This document shows positions 1 through 7,614 of a stretch of DNA of 43,373 nucleotides, in pieces. This DNA is from Candidatus Pullilachnospira stercoravium (lineage in GTDB: Bacteria > Bacillota > Clostridia > Lachnospirales > Lachnospiraceae). Made by a program: the position numbers and the translations under genes. How positions within the stretch are numbered: the first letter of the stretch is position 1; the number at the start of each line of letters is the position of its first letter. The stretch lies in assembly GCA_018713585.1 (NCBI GenBank), contig DVON01000027.1, positions 1 through 43,373 on the forward strand, given 5' to 3'. Below the pieces are notes generated by a model, which searched no databases, was not told the origin of the DNA, and saw only the letters and a program-made list of their open reading frames with translations.

Positions 1-285
1 TGTCGCTTTGTACATGGCTGATTCTGCATATTGACCTACTTTTCTGATTTTTTTCATTAAAAGAGGCAGTTCCTGGCAATGACGGATGCCCTGCGCAGCC
101 ATTACAGTGAAAAACGGTTCCAATACCGCAGCACTCCTTAAAAAAGTGGACACATTCATATCTTTGTGCGCTCCATTGGAATAGACATCAACAAGTCCTG
201 GTTTGGGAGTCGTATAAACTTCTTCCAGAAGCGCAGACTTTGCAATTCTTCCTAGTTTTCCGGCGAAACCGTCCTCCGACTTCAT
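1..285 (-). CDS. citG: Triphosphoribosyl-dephospho-CoA synthase CitG, N-terminal part (runs off the window)
   Basis: CitG makes 2'-(5''-triphosphoribosyl)-3'-dephospho-CoA, the precursor of the citrate lyase prosthetic group, from ATP and dephospho-CoA. This frame is not in the ORF track because the gene is cut by the window start. Reading from an ATG at 285 gives 95 residues with the family signature EVYTTPKPGLVD near residues 21-32, followed by NGAHKDMN. The start overlaps the citX stop in an ATGA, which implies translational coupling with citX upstream. The rest of the protein and any citrate lyase subunit genes would lie outside the window. Confidence 0.88.
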   Translation of the reverse strand, partial: MKSEDGFAGKLGRIAKSALLEEVYTTPKPGLVDVYSNGAHKDMNVSTFLRSAAVLEPFFTVMAAQGIRHCQELPLLMKKIRKVGQYAESAMYKAT

Positions 286-818
286 TTCGCTTCTCCTTCG
301 ATTTCCTGATCCAGGAGATCACAGACCGCCTGCTGGAGATCTTCTATACAATGCCTTCTGCTTCTGGCACAGAGTTTCGCTTCCCTGTCGCAAAGCAGAC
401 ATTTTCTTGGCACCATTCCCAGCTGACTTCTGGAAACAGATAAACCGTCCCTTCCGATAACATCTATATCAAATAATCGCCCCAGCGGATAAGTTTCCTC
501 CAGCTTGACCATCTCACGTTTTATAACACATGCATCGGATACTCCCAGAAGGTAAACTGTGGCCAGCCCTGATCTGATCTCCACAGAAGTATCTGCAAGA
601 ATTTCTGTTCCCAACTCCCGAATTCTTTGTTCTATTTTCTTTCGCCCCAGTCTGTACGCTTTCCAGATCTGACTGTTGGTTTTCACAGGTCCCGGAATAT
701 TCATTCCAAAGCTGACCAGACATCCCTGCTCCATATTTTTCAGGAAATTTCTTTGAAGTCCATATACATGTTCACGAAATGCCAATACTTCTTCCAAATC
801 GGAATAATGCCCCTCCAT
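282..818 (-). CDS. citX: CitX, holo-ACP synthase for citrate lyase
   Basis: CitX transfers the phosphoribosyl-dephospho-CoA group to the acyl carrier subunit of citrate lyase, the step after CitG. Visible family motifs are FGMNIPGPVK in the N-terminal third, then PLGRLFDIDV and the cysteine-rich stretch RKCLLCDREAKLC near the C terminus. The ORF track begins at 845, but AGAGGAGAGGAAA lies directly before the ATG at 818, so I use that start (178 aa, normal for the family). A near-perfect promoter lies 57 nt upstream. citX and citG overlap by 4 nt. It is notable that the operon begins with citX rather than with lyase subunits. Confidence 0.9.
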   Translation of the reverse strand: MEGHYSDLEEVLAFREHVYGLQRNFLKNMEQGCLVSFGMNIPGPVKTNSQIWKAYRLGRKKIEQRIRELGTEILADTSVEIRSGLATVYLLGVSDACVIKREMVKLEETYPLGRLFDIDVIGRDGLSVSRSQLGMVPRKCLLCDREAKLCARSRRHCIEDLQQAVCDLLDQEIEGEAK

Positions 819-874
819 TTTCCTCTCCTCTTCAAATATCACCATATTTTGAACAATTTATAATTACTTTTTCT

Positions 875-903
875 ATTCTATTATGTCAACTTTTACATGT
901 CAA
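875..903 (-). promoter_or_regulatory. SigA-type promoter of citXG
   Basis: Read on the minus strand, TTGACA (898-903) and TAGAAT (875-880) are separated by exactly 17 nt, 57 nt upstream of the chosen citX start. A second TTGACA overlaps the spacer (TTGACATAATAG) but has no well placed -10. Confidence 0.75.
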
Positions 904-917
904 TGGATAATTTCTCC

Positions 918-960
918 AAAGAAAAAGCCTCCAAAAAGTACATAATGACTTTTCGAAGGC
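918..960 (-). terminator. Intrinsic terminator after the metY-peptidase operon
   Basis: The imperfect inverted repeat GCCTTCGAAAAGT / ACTTTTTGGAGGC (11 of 13 pairs) is followed on the minus strand by TTTTTCTTT. It lies just after the M24 peptidase stop and before the citX promoter. Confidence 0.75.
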
Positions 961-982
961 TTTCTGCTTAAAAGCTGTCTTT

Positions 983-2053
983 CTATTCCACCGGAATCTC
1001 AATCAATTCCTTCGGCGACGACGCCAGATTTCTGTGTCCGTCCTTCGTCACCACCACGGTATCCTCGATCCGCACGCCGCCAAAGCCCGGCACATAAATA
1101 CCCGGCTCCACCGTCTCTGTCATCCCTGCCTGAAGCACCGTATCATCGCTGGGTGACAGGCGGGGATTCTCATGGATAAACAGACCCACGCTGTGTCCCA
1201 GACCATGACCGAAGCAGTCTCCATATCCGGCCTCGGCAATAATATCTCTGGCCACCTTGTCCACGCTCTTTCCGGTCACGCCCTCCCGGATGGCGTCCAG
1301 GGCCGCCAGCTGGGCTTTCAGCACCACCTGATAGATTTCTTTCTGTTTCTCGCTGGCTTTTCCCAGCACCACGGTTCTGGTCATATCGGAACAGTAGCCG
1401 TTCACCAGGCAGCCGAAATCCATGGTGATAAAATCCCCCTCCTCCAGCTTCTTGGTTCCCGGAATGGCGTGGGGCATGGAGGAATTCAGGCCGGAAGCCA
1501 CGATGGTGGAAAAGCTGGTGCCCTCCGCGCCGGCTTTTTTCATCTCATACTCCAGCTCCGCCGCCAGCTGAAGCTCGGTCATCCCCGGCTGAATCTTCTT
1601 CAGGACTGCCGCAAAGGCCTGGTCACCGATGGCCTCCGCTCTGGCAATGTACTCCAGTTCCTCTTCCGTCTTGATCCGGCGGAGCGCATCCACCGATCCT
1701 CCCAGGGGAACCCAGGATTCCACCGGAAGCGCCGCTTTAAGCTTGTCAAACTGCGCGCACAGCAGCGACTGATCCTCGTATCCCATGGCAAATCCGGATA
1801 CTTTTTCTTCCTTCTGAATACACTCCAGAAGAATCTGCTCCCTTTTATGTCCCATGTTTTCCTCAATCACGGTGAAATCGCTTTCCTTTCCCGCCTGCTC
1901 GGTGTAACGGGAATCCGTAATCAGCACCTGCTGAGTCCGGGAAATATACAGCGCACCCTCTCCTCCCCGAAATCCGCTCATATGGCGCATATTATACGGA
2001 TCGGTAATCAGCATGGCGTCAATGTTCTTCTCATCCAAAAGTATCTGCGACAT
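983..2053 (-). CDS. M24 family Xaa-Pro peptidase (aminopeptidase P / prolidase type)
   Basis: A cytoplasmic metallopeptidase of 356 aa that would cleave peptides next to proline. An N-terminal creatinase-like domain (about residues 1-125) precedes the pita-bread catalytic domain. Metal-binding motifs are in order: DFGCLVNGYCSDMTRT (two Asp), GHGLGHSVGLFIHE (His), TVEPGIYVPG (Glu) and GVRIEDTVVV (Glu). The track starts at 2080, but AGGAGG sits 8 nt before the ATG at 2053 (MSQILLDEK), which I prefer. It lies 41 nt downstream of metY on the same strand, so co-transcription is likely, although the two have no obvious joint pathway. Substrate preference, Xaa-Pro dipeptide or longer peptide, cannot be told from sequence alone. 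Confidence 0.9.
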   Translation of the reverse strand: MSQILLDEKNIDAMLITDPYNMRHMSGFRGGEGALYISRTQQVLITDSRYTEQAGKESDFTVIEENMGHKREQILLECIQKEEKVSGFAMGYEDQSLLCAQFDKLKAALPVESWVPLGGSVDALRRIKTEEELEYIARAEAIGDQAFAAVLKKIQPGMTELQLAAELEYEMKKAGAEGTSFSTIVASGLNSSMPHAIPGTKKLEEGDFITMDFGCLVNGYCSDMTRTVVLGKASEKQKEIYQVVLKAQLAALDAIREGVTGKSVDKVARDIIAEAGYGDCFGHGLGHSVGLFIHENPRLSPSDDTVLQAGMTETVEPGIYVPGFGGVRIEDTVVVTKDGHRNLASSPKELIEIPVE

Positions 2054-2094
2054 GATAAATTCCTCCTGTTTTCTTCTCAAAATCGGGCCGCACT

Positions 2095-3366
2095 TTATAC
2101 TGCCGCCAGCGCCTGGTCCAGATCGGCGATGATATCTTCCACATCCTCAATACCCACAGACAGACGGATCTGATCCGGCAGTACGCCTGCCTCGATCAGC
2201 TGCTGATCATTCAGCTGGCGATGGGTATGGCTGGCCGGATGCAGGATACAGGAGCGGGCATCCGCCACATGAGTCACGATGGAAATCATCTTCAGAGCAT
2301 TGGAGAACCGCATGGCTCCCTCTTTTCCGCCCTTCGGTCCGAAGCAGAGAACGCCGCACACGCCATTGGGCATATATTTCTGCGCCAGATCATAATACTG
2401 GCTACTCTTTAATCCGGCATATTCCACCCAGGCCACCTTCTCATGATTTTCCAGGAATTCGGCCACCTTCTGAGCGTTCTCGCAGTGGCGGGGCACCCGC
2501 AGATGCAGCGTCTCCAGACCCACGTTGGTGAGAAATGCGTTCATGGGGGACTGGCAGGCTCCCATATCGCGCATCAGCTGCGCCGTAGCCTTCTGGATAA
2601 ATGCCAGCTTTCCGAATTTCTTAGTATAGATAATTCCATGATAGGATTCGTCCGGGGTGGTCAGTCCCGGATATTTGTCCGCATGGGCTTCCCAGTCGAA
2701 ATTGCCGCTGTCCACAATGCAGCCGCCCATGGCCATGGCATGGCCGTCCATGTATTTGGTGGTGGAATGGGTGATGATATCCACGCCAAATTTGAAGGGC
2801 TGGCAGTTAATGGGGGTGGCAAAGGTGTTGTCGCAGATCATGGGCACGCCGTGGCTGTGGGCCAGCGACACAAACTTGTCGATATCCAGCACCACACCGG
2901 AGGGGTTGGATACGGTTTCCGCAAATACAGCTCTGGTATTGGGCCGGAAATACGGCTCCAATTCTTCGGCCGGAAGATCCTGGTCCACCAGGGAAGTCTC
3001 GATTCCAAACCGCTTCAGGGTCACTGCCAGCAGATTGGAAGTTCCGCCGTATACTTTGGAGGCGCAGATCACATGGCTGCCCGCCTCACAGATATTGGCA
3101 ACCGCCAGAAGGGTGGCCGCCTGTCCGGAGGATGTCAGCATGGCCGCCACGCCGCCCTCCAGATCACAGATCTTCTTGGCCACCATATCACAGGTGGGAT
3201 TCTGCAGACGGGAATAGAAATAGCCTGCTTCTTCCAGGTCAAATAACTTTCCCATCTCCTCGCTGGTGTCATATTTGAATGTGGTACTCTGATAAATGGG
3301 CAGAACGCGGGCCTCGCCGTTCTTCGGCTGCCAGCCGCCCTGCACACAGATGGTATTGGTCTTCAT
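2095..3366 (-). CDS. metY: O-acetylhomoserine aminocarboxypropyltransferase (sulfhydrylase)
   Basis: A PLP enzyme of the Cys/Met metabolism family, 423 aa, the length usual for MetY. It makes homocysteine from O-acetylhomoserine and sulfide in methionine synthesis. The N terminus (TICVQGGWQPKNGEARVLPIYQ), the cofactor-binding SSGQAATLL, CDNTFATP, and the PLP lysine in HSTTKYMDGH (about residue 205) are characteristic, as is the C-terminal RLSVGIEDVEDIIADLDQAL. MetY is preferred over cystathionine gamma-synthase or lyase because of the length and the GGWQP start. It is followed by the M24 peptidase gene. No S-box or T-box leader is visible in the short 5' region. Confidence 0.92.
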   Translation of the reverse strand: MKTNTICVQGGWQPKNGEARVLPIYQSTTFKYDTSEEMGKLFDLEEAGYFYSRLQNPTCDMVAKKICDLEGGVAAMLTSSGQAATLLAVANICEAGSHVICASKVYGGTSNLLAVTLKRFGIETSLVDQDLPAEELEPYFRPNTRAVFAETVSNPSGVVLDIDKFVSLAHSHGVPMICDNTFATPINCQPFKFGVDIITHSTTKYMDGHAMAMGGCIVDSGNFDWEAHADKYPGLTTPDESYHGIIYTKKFGKLAFIQKATAQLMRDMGACQSPMNAFLTNVGLETLHLRVPRHCENAQKVAEFLENHEKVAWVEYAGLKSSQYYDLAQKYMPNGVCGVLCFGPKGGKEGAMRFSNALKMISIVTHVADARSCILHPASHTHRQLNDQQLIEAGVLPDQIRLSVGIEDVEDIIADLDQALAAV

Positions 3367-3407
3367 AGCTTGCGCTGTCTCCTCTCTTTGTAGAATCTCT
3401 GGGATTT

Positions 3408-3436
3408 ATTGTAGAACAAAGGGAGGGGAAATGCAA
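3408..3436 (-). promoter_or_regulatory. Possible metY promoter
   Basis: On the minus strand TTGCAT (3431-3436) and TACAAT (3408-3413) are spaced by 17 nt, 42 nt before metY. The -10 is good but the -35 is weak and overlaps the hairpin at the end of the feo genes, so this is tentative. Confidence 0.4.
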
Positions 3437-3448
3437 GCATTTCCCCTC
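3423..3448 (-). terminator. Hairpin at the end of the feo operon
   Basis: GAGGGGAAATGC / GCATTTCCCCTC is a perfect 12-bp inverted repeat with almost no loop, directly after the FeoB-associated peptide gene. The tail on the minus strand (CCTTTGTTC) is only weakly U-rich. Confidence 0.5.
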
Positions 3449-3454
3449 TTTCCA

Positions 3455-3646
3455 TCAGATCCATTCCCCGTTTCTCTGCTGTCCGCTGTACACGCAGCTC
3501 CCTTTTCCGCAGGACTTACTGCAGCGGCTGCAGTCACAGAAATGACCGTTTTTTATCTGTCTTACTCTTCTTCTGATCACCCAGCAGGCATACAGAAGAA
3601 CAAGGGCTGTCAGAATCACTCCCAACATCACACCAAAAATTTCCAT
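3455..3646 (-). CDS. FeoB-associated Cys-rich membrane peptide
   Basis: A 63-aa peptide with one hydrophobic N-terminal segment (about residues 4-24), then a basic stretch RRRVRQIKNG and a Cys-rich tail, CDCSRCSKSCGKGSC, six cysteines in all. This is the layout of the FeoB-associated Cys-rich membrane protein family, which occurs downstream of feoB in Firmicutes and probably assists ferrous iron uptake; the mechanism is not established. AGAAGGAGGAAATT precedes the ATG, and the gene follows the feoB stop by 28 nt. Position and cysteine pattern make the call firm despite the small size. Confidence 0.85.
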   Translation of the reverse strand: MEIFGVMLGVILTALVLLYACWVIRRRVRQIKNGHFCDCSRCSKSCGKGSCVYSGQQRNGEWI

Positions 3647-3674
3647 AATTTCCTCCTTCTTAGGCCTTCCCTCT

Positions 3675-5726
3675 TTATATAACCAGGCTCCCCACCTGAT
3701 AAATCAGGAAGGTGATCACCCAGGCCACCACCAGCTGGAACAGTGCGGCATACCCGGCCCATTTCCAGCCTCCGGCCTCCCGTTTAATGGTGGCCAGCGT
3801 GGCGACACACGGGATATAAAGCAGGCAGAACACCATCAGACAGTAGGCATTCAATGCCCCAAATCCCATACCTCCCAGCACGCCCATCAACGTGGTCATG
3901 CCCGTCGGGGAGGTGACATTTCCCATTCCGAACAGTACGGAACAGCTGGACACCACCACTTCCTTGGCGGAAATACCGGCAATCAGCGCCACCACGATCT
4001 GCCAGTAGCCCAGCCCCAGCGGTTCAAATACCGGGACGATAAAGCGGCCGATCATAGATCCGAAGCTGTCGCTGATCTCGGTGGTATAGCCATGCACCCC
4101 AAAATTAAGGATAAACCACATGATAATGGATGCCACAAAGATCGTGGTTCCCGCTTTTGTGAGATAGTCCTTCACCTTCTCATATACATAAATCCAGATG
4201 GTATGCGCGCTGGGCGCTTTGTATTCCGGCAATTCGATCAGCAGGCTGTAATCGGAATTTTTCCTGTTGAACACATGAACCAGAAAGGCTGCCACAATGG
4301 CCACCAGCAGTCCCAGCACATACATGGAATAGGCCGCAATCATGGCATGATCCTCGAAAAACATCTGGGAAAACAGCACATAAATGGGCAGCCGGGCGCT
4401 GCAGGACATGAATGGCGTCACCATCATGGTGCGGAGCCTGTCCTGTCTGTTCTCCAGCGTTCTGGAGGCCATAATGGCAGGCACGGTACATCCGAAGCCC
4501 AGCAGCATGGGGATAAATGCCCGTCCGGACAGTCCCAGTTTTCCCATAATCCCGTCCATCACATAGGCGGCGCGGGACATATATCCGCTGTCCTCCAGGA
4601 TTCCCAGGGCCAGAAACAGGATGAAAATGTTGGGAAGGAATGTTAAAATTCCGCCCACTCCGGCAATAATACCGTCTGTCAGCAGGGAAATCACCGGCAC
4701 GCTCACATGGGCGCTCTCCAGAAGACTTCCCACCGAAGAGGAAAGCCAGTCGATGCCCATGCTCAGATAATCCTTCAGCCAGTCTCCGATGGTAAATGTC
4801 AGGAAAAAGACAATGGCCATGATTCCCAGAAACGCCGGAAATCCCCAGATCCGGTGGGTCAGAATCCGGTCAATTTTATCCGTGGACTGGGCCCGCTCAT
4901 CCTTATTTACCAGTACCTCACCAATAATTTCTTCGATAAAATCGTATTTCTCATTGATAATTCTGGACTCATAACTTTTGTCCAGCACCTGCGGAAGATC
5001 CAACGGATATCTGGCACAGATTTCCTGATCCTCCTCCAGGATTTTGATGGCATGCCAGCGGCTTTTGGTGATGTCCGGATATTTTTTCTTCAGCGCGTTT
5101 TTAATCAGGTCAATCTTATCCTCGATCTCATCACTGTAAACCATGGCAAAATCCTTATGATGATCGTGCAGATGGGTACTTTCCTTCTCCGCTTTGTCAT
5201 GGTGATGAATCAGCGGCGCCTTCTCGGAAAAATCCTTGTGATGCACCACCGCATGCATCAGAATATCCAGGCCCTTTTTCTTGCGGGCGCTGACGGGGAT
5301 CACCGGGATTCCCAGCATTTCCGGCAGCCGGTGCAGGTCGATTTCCATGCCCCGCTTTTCCACAATGTCCATCATGTTCAGCGCCATAACCACCGGTTTT
5401 CCCAGCTCGATCAGCTGAAGTGTCAGATACAGGTTTCGCTCCAGTGCGGAGGCGTCCACCACATCCACCACCACATCCACATCATCGCTGAAAATGCACT
5501 GGCGGGCCACCTTTTCCTCCATGGTGTAGGAGGTCAGGCTGTATGTACCGGGCAGGTCAATCAGCTTCATCTGGTAATCTTTGTACCGGAAGCTTCCCTC
5601 CACCTTTTCCACCGTCACCCCCGGCCAGTTGGCCACCTTCAGGTTGGCTCCCGTGTAGGCGTTAAACAGGGTGGTTTTTCCACAGTTGGGATTTCCGATA
5701 AATCCCACTCTCAGTTCTTTTCCCAT
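3675..5726 (-). CDS. feoB: Ferrous iron transporter FeoB
   Basis: A 683-aa inner-membrane Fe(II) transporter with an N-terminal G domain. Visible are G1 GNPNCGKTT (residues 11-19), G3 DLPG (57-60), G4 NMMD (117-120) and G5 SAR (146-148). The membrane part contains the two Gate-like motifs LGFGCTVPAIMASRTL and ISAKEVVVSS. Unusual is a histidine-rich stretch at about residues 162-190 between the G domain and the helical GDI region, with nine His and the pentapeptide HHKDF at both ends. FeoA is encoded 3 nt upstream and the Cys-rich peptide 28 nt downstream, a complete feoAB unit. No clear Fur box is visible, and feoA follows coaX without a promoter of its own that I can see. Confidence 0.96.
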   Translation of the reverse strand: MGKELRVGFIGNPNCGKTTLFNAYTGANLKVANWPGVTVEKVEGSFRYKDYQMKLIDLPGTYSLTSYTMEEKVARQCIFSDDVDVVVDVVDASALERNLYLTLQLIELGKPVVMALNMMDIVEKRGMEIDLHRLPEMLGIPVIPVSARKKKGLDILMHAVVHHKDFSEKAPLIHHHDKAEKESTHLHDHHKDFAMVYSDEIEDKIDLIKNALKKKYPDITKSRWHAIKILEEDQEICARYPLDLPQVLDKSYESRIINEKYDFIEEIIGEVLVNKDERAQSTDKIDRILTHRIWGFPAFLGIMAIVFFLTFTIGDWLKDYLSMGIDWLSSSVGSLLESAHVSVPVISLLTDGIIAGVGGILTFLPNIFILFLALGILEDSGYMSRAAYVMDGIMGKLGLSGRAFIPMLLGFGCTVPAIMASRTLENRQDRLRTMMVTPFMSCSARLPIYVLFSQMFFEDHAMIAAYSMYVLGLLVAIVAAFLVHVFNRKNSDYSLLIELPEYKAPSAHTIWIYVYEKVKDYLTKAGTTIFVASIIMWFILNFGVHGYTTEISDSFGSMIGRFIVPVFEPLGLGYWQIVVALIAGISAKEVVVSSCSVLFGMGNVTSPTGMTTLMGVLGGMGFGALNAYCLMVFCLLYIPCVATLATIKREAGGWKWAGYAALFQLVVAWVITFLIYQVGSLVI

Positions 5727-5729
5727 ATC

Positions 5730-5954
5730 TCAGGCCCCCTTTCTGACCTGAATATGGTCTCCGATATACTTTCCCACCGCAAACCGGGTTCCTCTTATTT
5801 TAATGATGACAGCACCGTGTTTTTTCTTATTCATCACTGTCACCGAGGATCCCAGCGTAAGTCCCAGCGCTTCCAGCCGCCGTTCCGTCTGAATGGGCAG
5901 CTCCACCTGGTCCACCACATAGGTCTGCAATATTTCTCCTTCAGTCAGTTTCAT
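5730..5954 (-). CDS. feoA: FeoA ferrous iron transport accessory protein
   Basis: A 74-aa SH3-like FeoA domain that in known systems binds to and supports FeoB in the cytoplasm. Typical features are ERRLEALGLTLGSSVTVMNKKKHGAVIIKIRGTRFAVG in broken form: the LEALGL turn, the beta-strand VTVMN and the GTRFAVG motif. It ends 3 nt before feoB and begins 13 nt after coaX, so it is probably transcribed with both. The length is normal for a free-standing FeoA. Confidence 0.93.
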   Translation of the reverse strand: MKLTEGEILQTYVVDQVELPIQTERRLEALGLTLGSSVTVMNKKKHGAVIIKIRGTRFAVGKYIGDHIQVRKGA

Positions 5955-5967
5955 TTTGTCAACTCCC

Positions 5968-6732
5968 TCATCTGTTCTTCCGGTAAATTACCAGAAGACC
6001 TTTCAAAAGCAGATCGTCATCCAGAATGATCTTCTCCCTGCAGTAGGGAATAATGCATTTCGCGAGACCGCCGGTGGCCACCACCGTGGCATCCTCGCCC
6101 AGCTCCTCTTTCATCCGCGCGATCACCCCGTCCACACAGGCGGCATTTCCATAGATGACGCCGCTTTTCATGCAGTCGATGGTATTCTTTCCGATCAGTT
6201 TTCTGGGCGGTTCCAGATCGATTCCCTGCAGCTGGGCCGCCCTCGCGGTCAGCGCGTCCAGGGATGTGCGGATTCCGGGAAGAATCATTCCCCCCAGAGA
6301 ATTTTTATTCCGATCCACAGCAGATACTGTGGTGGCGGTTCCCATATCAAAGATAATCAGCGGCACCGGATATTCATTGATTCCCGCCACTGCATCCGCC
6401 ACCAGATCGCTTCCCAGCTGAGCCGGATTGTCAATGAGAATATTCAGTCCGGTCTTGATTCCGGCTCCAACCACAAGAATCTCTTTCTTTACAATTTTTT
6501 CCGCCGCCATTTTCGCAACCATGGTAATCTGCGGCACCACAGAGGAAACAATTCCTCCCTCCAGCTGTTCGGGAGAAATCCGGTAGATATCCAGAACATT
6601 TTTTATCATAATAGCGTATTCCAGTTCCGTTTTGCTCCGGTCTGTGGAAAGGCGTTCGATAAAGTATGTCTTTTTCTCATCCACACAGCCCACTACAATA
6701 TTGGTATTTCCTATATCAATCGCTAAGATCAT
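5968..6732 (-). CDS. coaX: Type III pantothenate kinase
   Basis: CoaX phosphorylates pantothenate with ATP in the first step of CoA synthesis. The ASKHA-fold phosphate loop DIGNTNIVVG is at residues 5-14, DMGTATTVSAV is the second phosphate motif, and PGIRTSLDAL and GNAACVDGVI lie in the substrate half. The length, 254 aa, is typical. Its start is 1 nt after the stop of the ECF S component gene, and coaBC is upstream in the same direction, so pantothenate uptake and use are grouped. The feoAB genes follow 13 nt downstream. Confidence 0.95.
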   Translation of the reverse strand: MILAIDIGNTNIVVGCVDEKKTYFIERLSTDRSKTELEYAIMIKNVLDIYRISPEQLEGGIVSSVVPQITMVAKMAAEKIVKKEILVVGAGIKTGLNILIDNPAQLGSDLVADAVAGINEYPVPLIIFDMGTATTVSAVDRNKNSLGGMILPGIRTSLDALTARAAQLQGIDLEPPRKLIGKNTIDCMKSGVIYGNAACVDGVIARMKEELGEDATVVATGGLAKCIIPYCREKIILDDDLLLKGLLVIYRKNR

Positions 6733-6733
6733 A

Positions 6734-7417
6734 TTATACTCCTATATTCTGCATTACCTTCCTGTTCATCAGCACCCGGCATACCAGCCAGGTCAGGACA
6801 GCCGCAACGATAGCCTCCGGAATCCCGTTGATGCCGATGATTCCCAGAATGAATCCGTAAACCGCTGTGGATGCCACCTGGTTTGCCGCCGCATAGGCGT
6901 CACGGAAAAACAGGAAAATCAGATTCATCACCAGCAGAGTATTCACCAGAGAGCCCGCGATTCCCGCCAGCATCAGGCCCAGCTGAGAAATTCCGTCTTT
7001 CACCCTGAGTCTTTTCACCAGCCGGTACACCCAGTAAGGCGCCACGCCCACCAGGATTCTGGGGATAAAGCAGATGATCAGGCTTCCGATTCCTCCGCTG
7101 TACTCACCCAGGGAATAGAAGGGGGTAAATACGAAGGACGTTACCGTGGGATTCATGGTATTGTTGATAAAGCTGGTGAGCCCGAAGACAAATCCCAGCG
7201 CCGCTCCCTTTTTCGGTCCCAGCATCAGGGATCCGATAATCACCGGCACATGGATAATGGTGGCTCTGGTAAAGCCCAGCGGAATATACCCCAGAAACGG
7301 CACAAATGCCATCAGAACAATCACGGCGGCAAAAAGTGCCATCTGTGTCATTCCTTTGATCTGGTTCCTCTGGTCCCCTCTTCTGTTGTTTGCGGTTGCT
7401 GCTGTTGTTCTGTTCAT
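6734..7417 (-). CDS. ECF transporter S component, probably for pantothenate (PanT-like)
   Basis: A 227-aa membrane protein with about six hydrophobic segments, no ATPase domain, and the S-component pattern GYIPLGFTRATIIHVPVIIGSLMLGPKKGAALGFVFGL. It would bind a vitamin and use a shared EcfT/EcfA module encoded elsewhere. Pantothenate is inferred from its place between coaBC and coaX, not from binding residues. The ORF track starts at 7507 but runs through repeat DNA. AACAAGGAGGCTATT lies before the ATG at 7417, which also drops an odd hydrophilic extension. Remaining N-terminal residues (NRTTAATANNRRGDQ) are polar and probably cytoplasmic. Confidence 0.82.
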   Translation of the reverse strand: MNRTTAATANNRRGDQRNQIKGMTQMALFAAVIVLMAFVPFLGYIPLGFTRATIIHVPVIIGSLMLGPKKGAALGFVFGLTSFINNTMNPTVTSFVFTPFYSLGEYSGGIGSLIICFIPRILVGVAPYWVYRLVKRLRVKDGISQLGLMLAGIAGSLVNTLLVMNLIFLFFRDAYAAANQVASTAVYGFILGIIGINGIPEAIVAAVLTWLVCRVLMNRKVMQNIGV

Positions 7418-7440
7418 AATAGCCTCCTTGTTACTATTCC

Positions 7441-7490
7441 CCCTGCGGGATCCCTCTATGGCCATCCGGCCAGTAATTAGGAAACCCTGC
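7441..7490 (-). repeat. Dispersed GGCC-palindrome repeat, copy A
   Basis: On the minus strand GGGTTTCCTAATTACTGGCC, then GGATGGCCATAGAGGGATCC. It matches the tandem copies at 8835-8946 and 32011-32120 at the core TGGCCGNATGGCCATARAGG. It sits in the 5' region of the S-component gene. Confidence 0.65.
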
Positions 7491-7522
7491 GTCGGGATAC
7501 AATACATTATGGCAGGTTGATT

Positions 7523-7557
7523 TTTGTGACAGTGAAGCCGAACGGCTGAACTGTTGC
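7523..7557 (-). repeat. Isolated end of the 143-bp repeat family (about 35 bp)
   Basis: On the minus strand CAACAGTTCAGCCGTTCGGC followed by TTCACTGTCACAAA. This equals the left end of the elements at 13782-13924 and 35821-35963, including the small GCC-loop-GGC hairpin. It lies between coaBC and the S-component gene. Confidence 0.65.
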
Positions 7558-7614
7558 ACTCCGGCCCGCATCCCCGCCGGGATGCAGCCTCAGCGCTTCG
7601 GCAGATTCCCGGCC

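Noticed and set aside
3367-3454. S-box or T-box leader before metY
   Set aside because: The 5' region is under 90 nt and holds only the feo hairpin and a possible promoter; no room for such a riboswitch.
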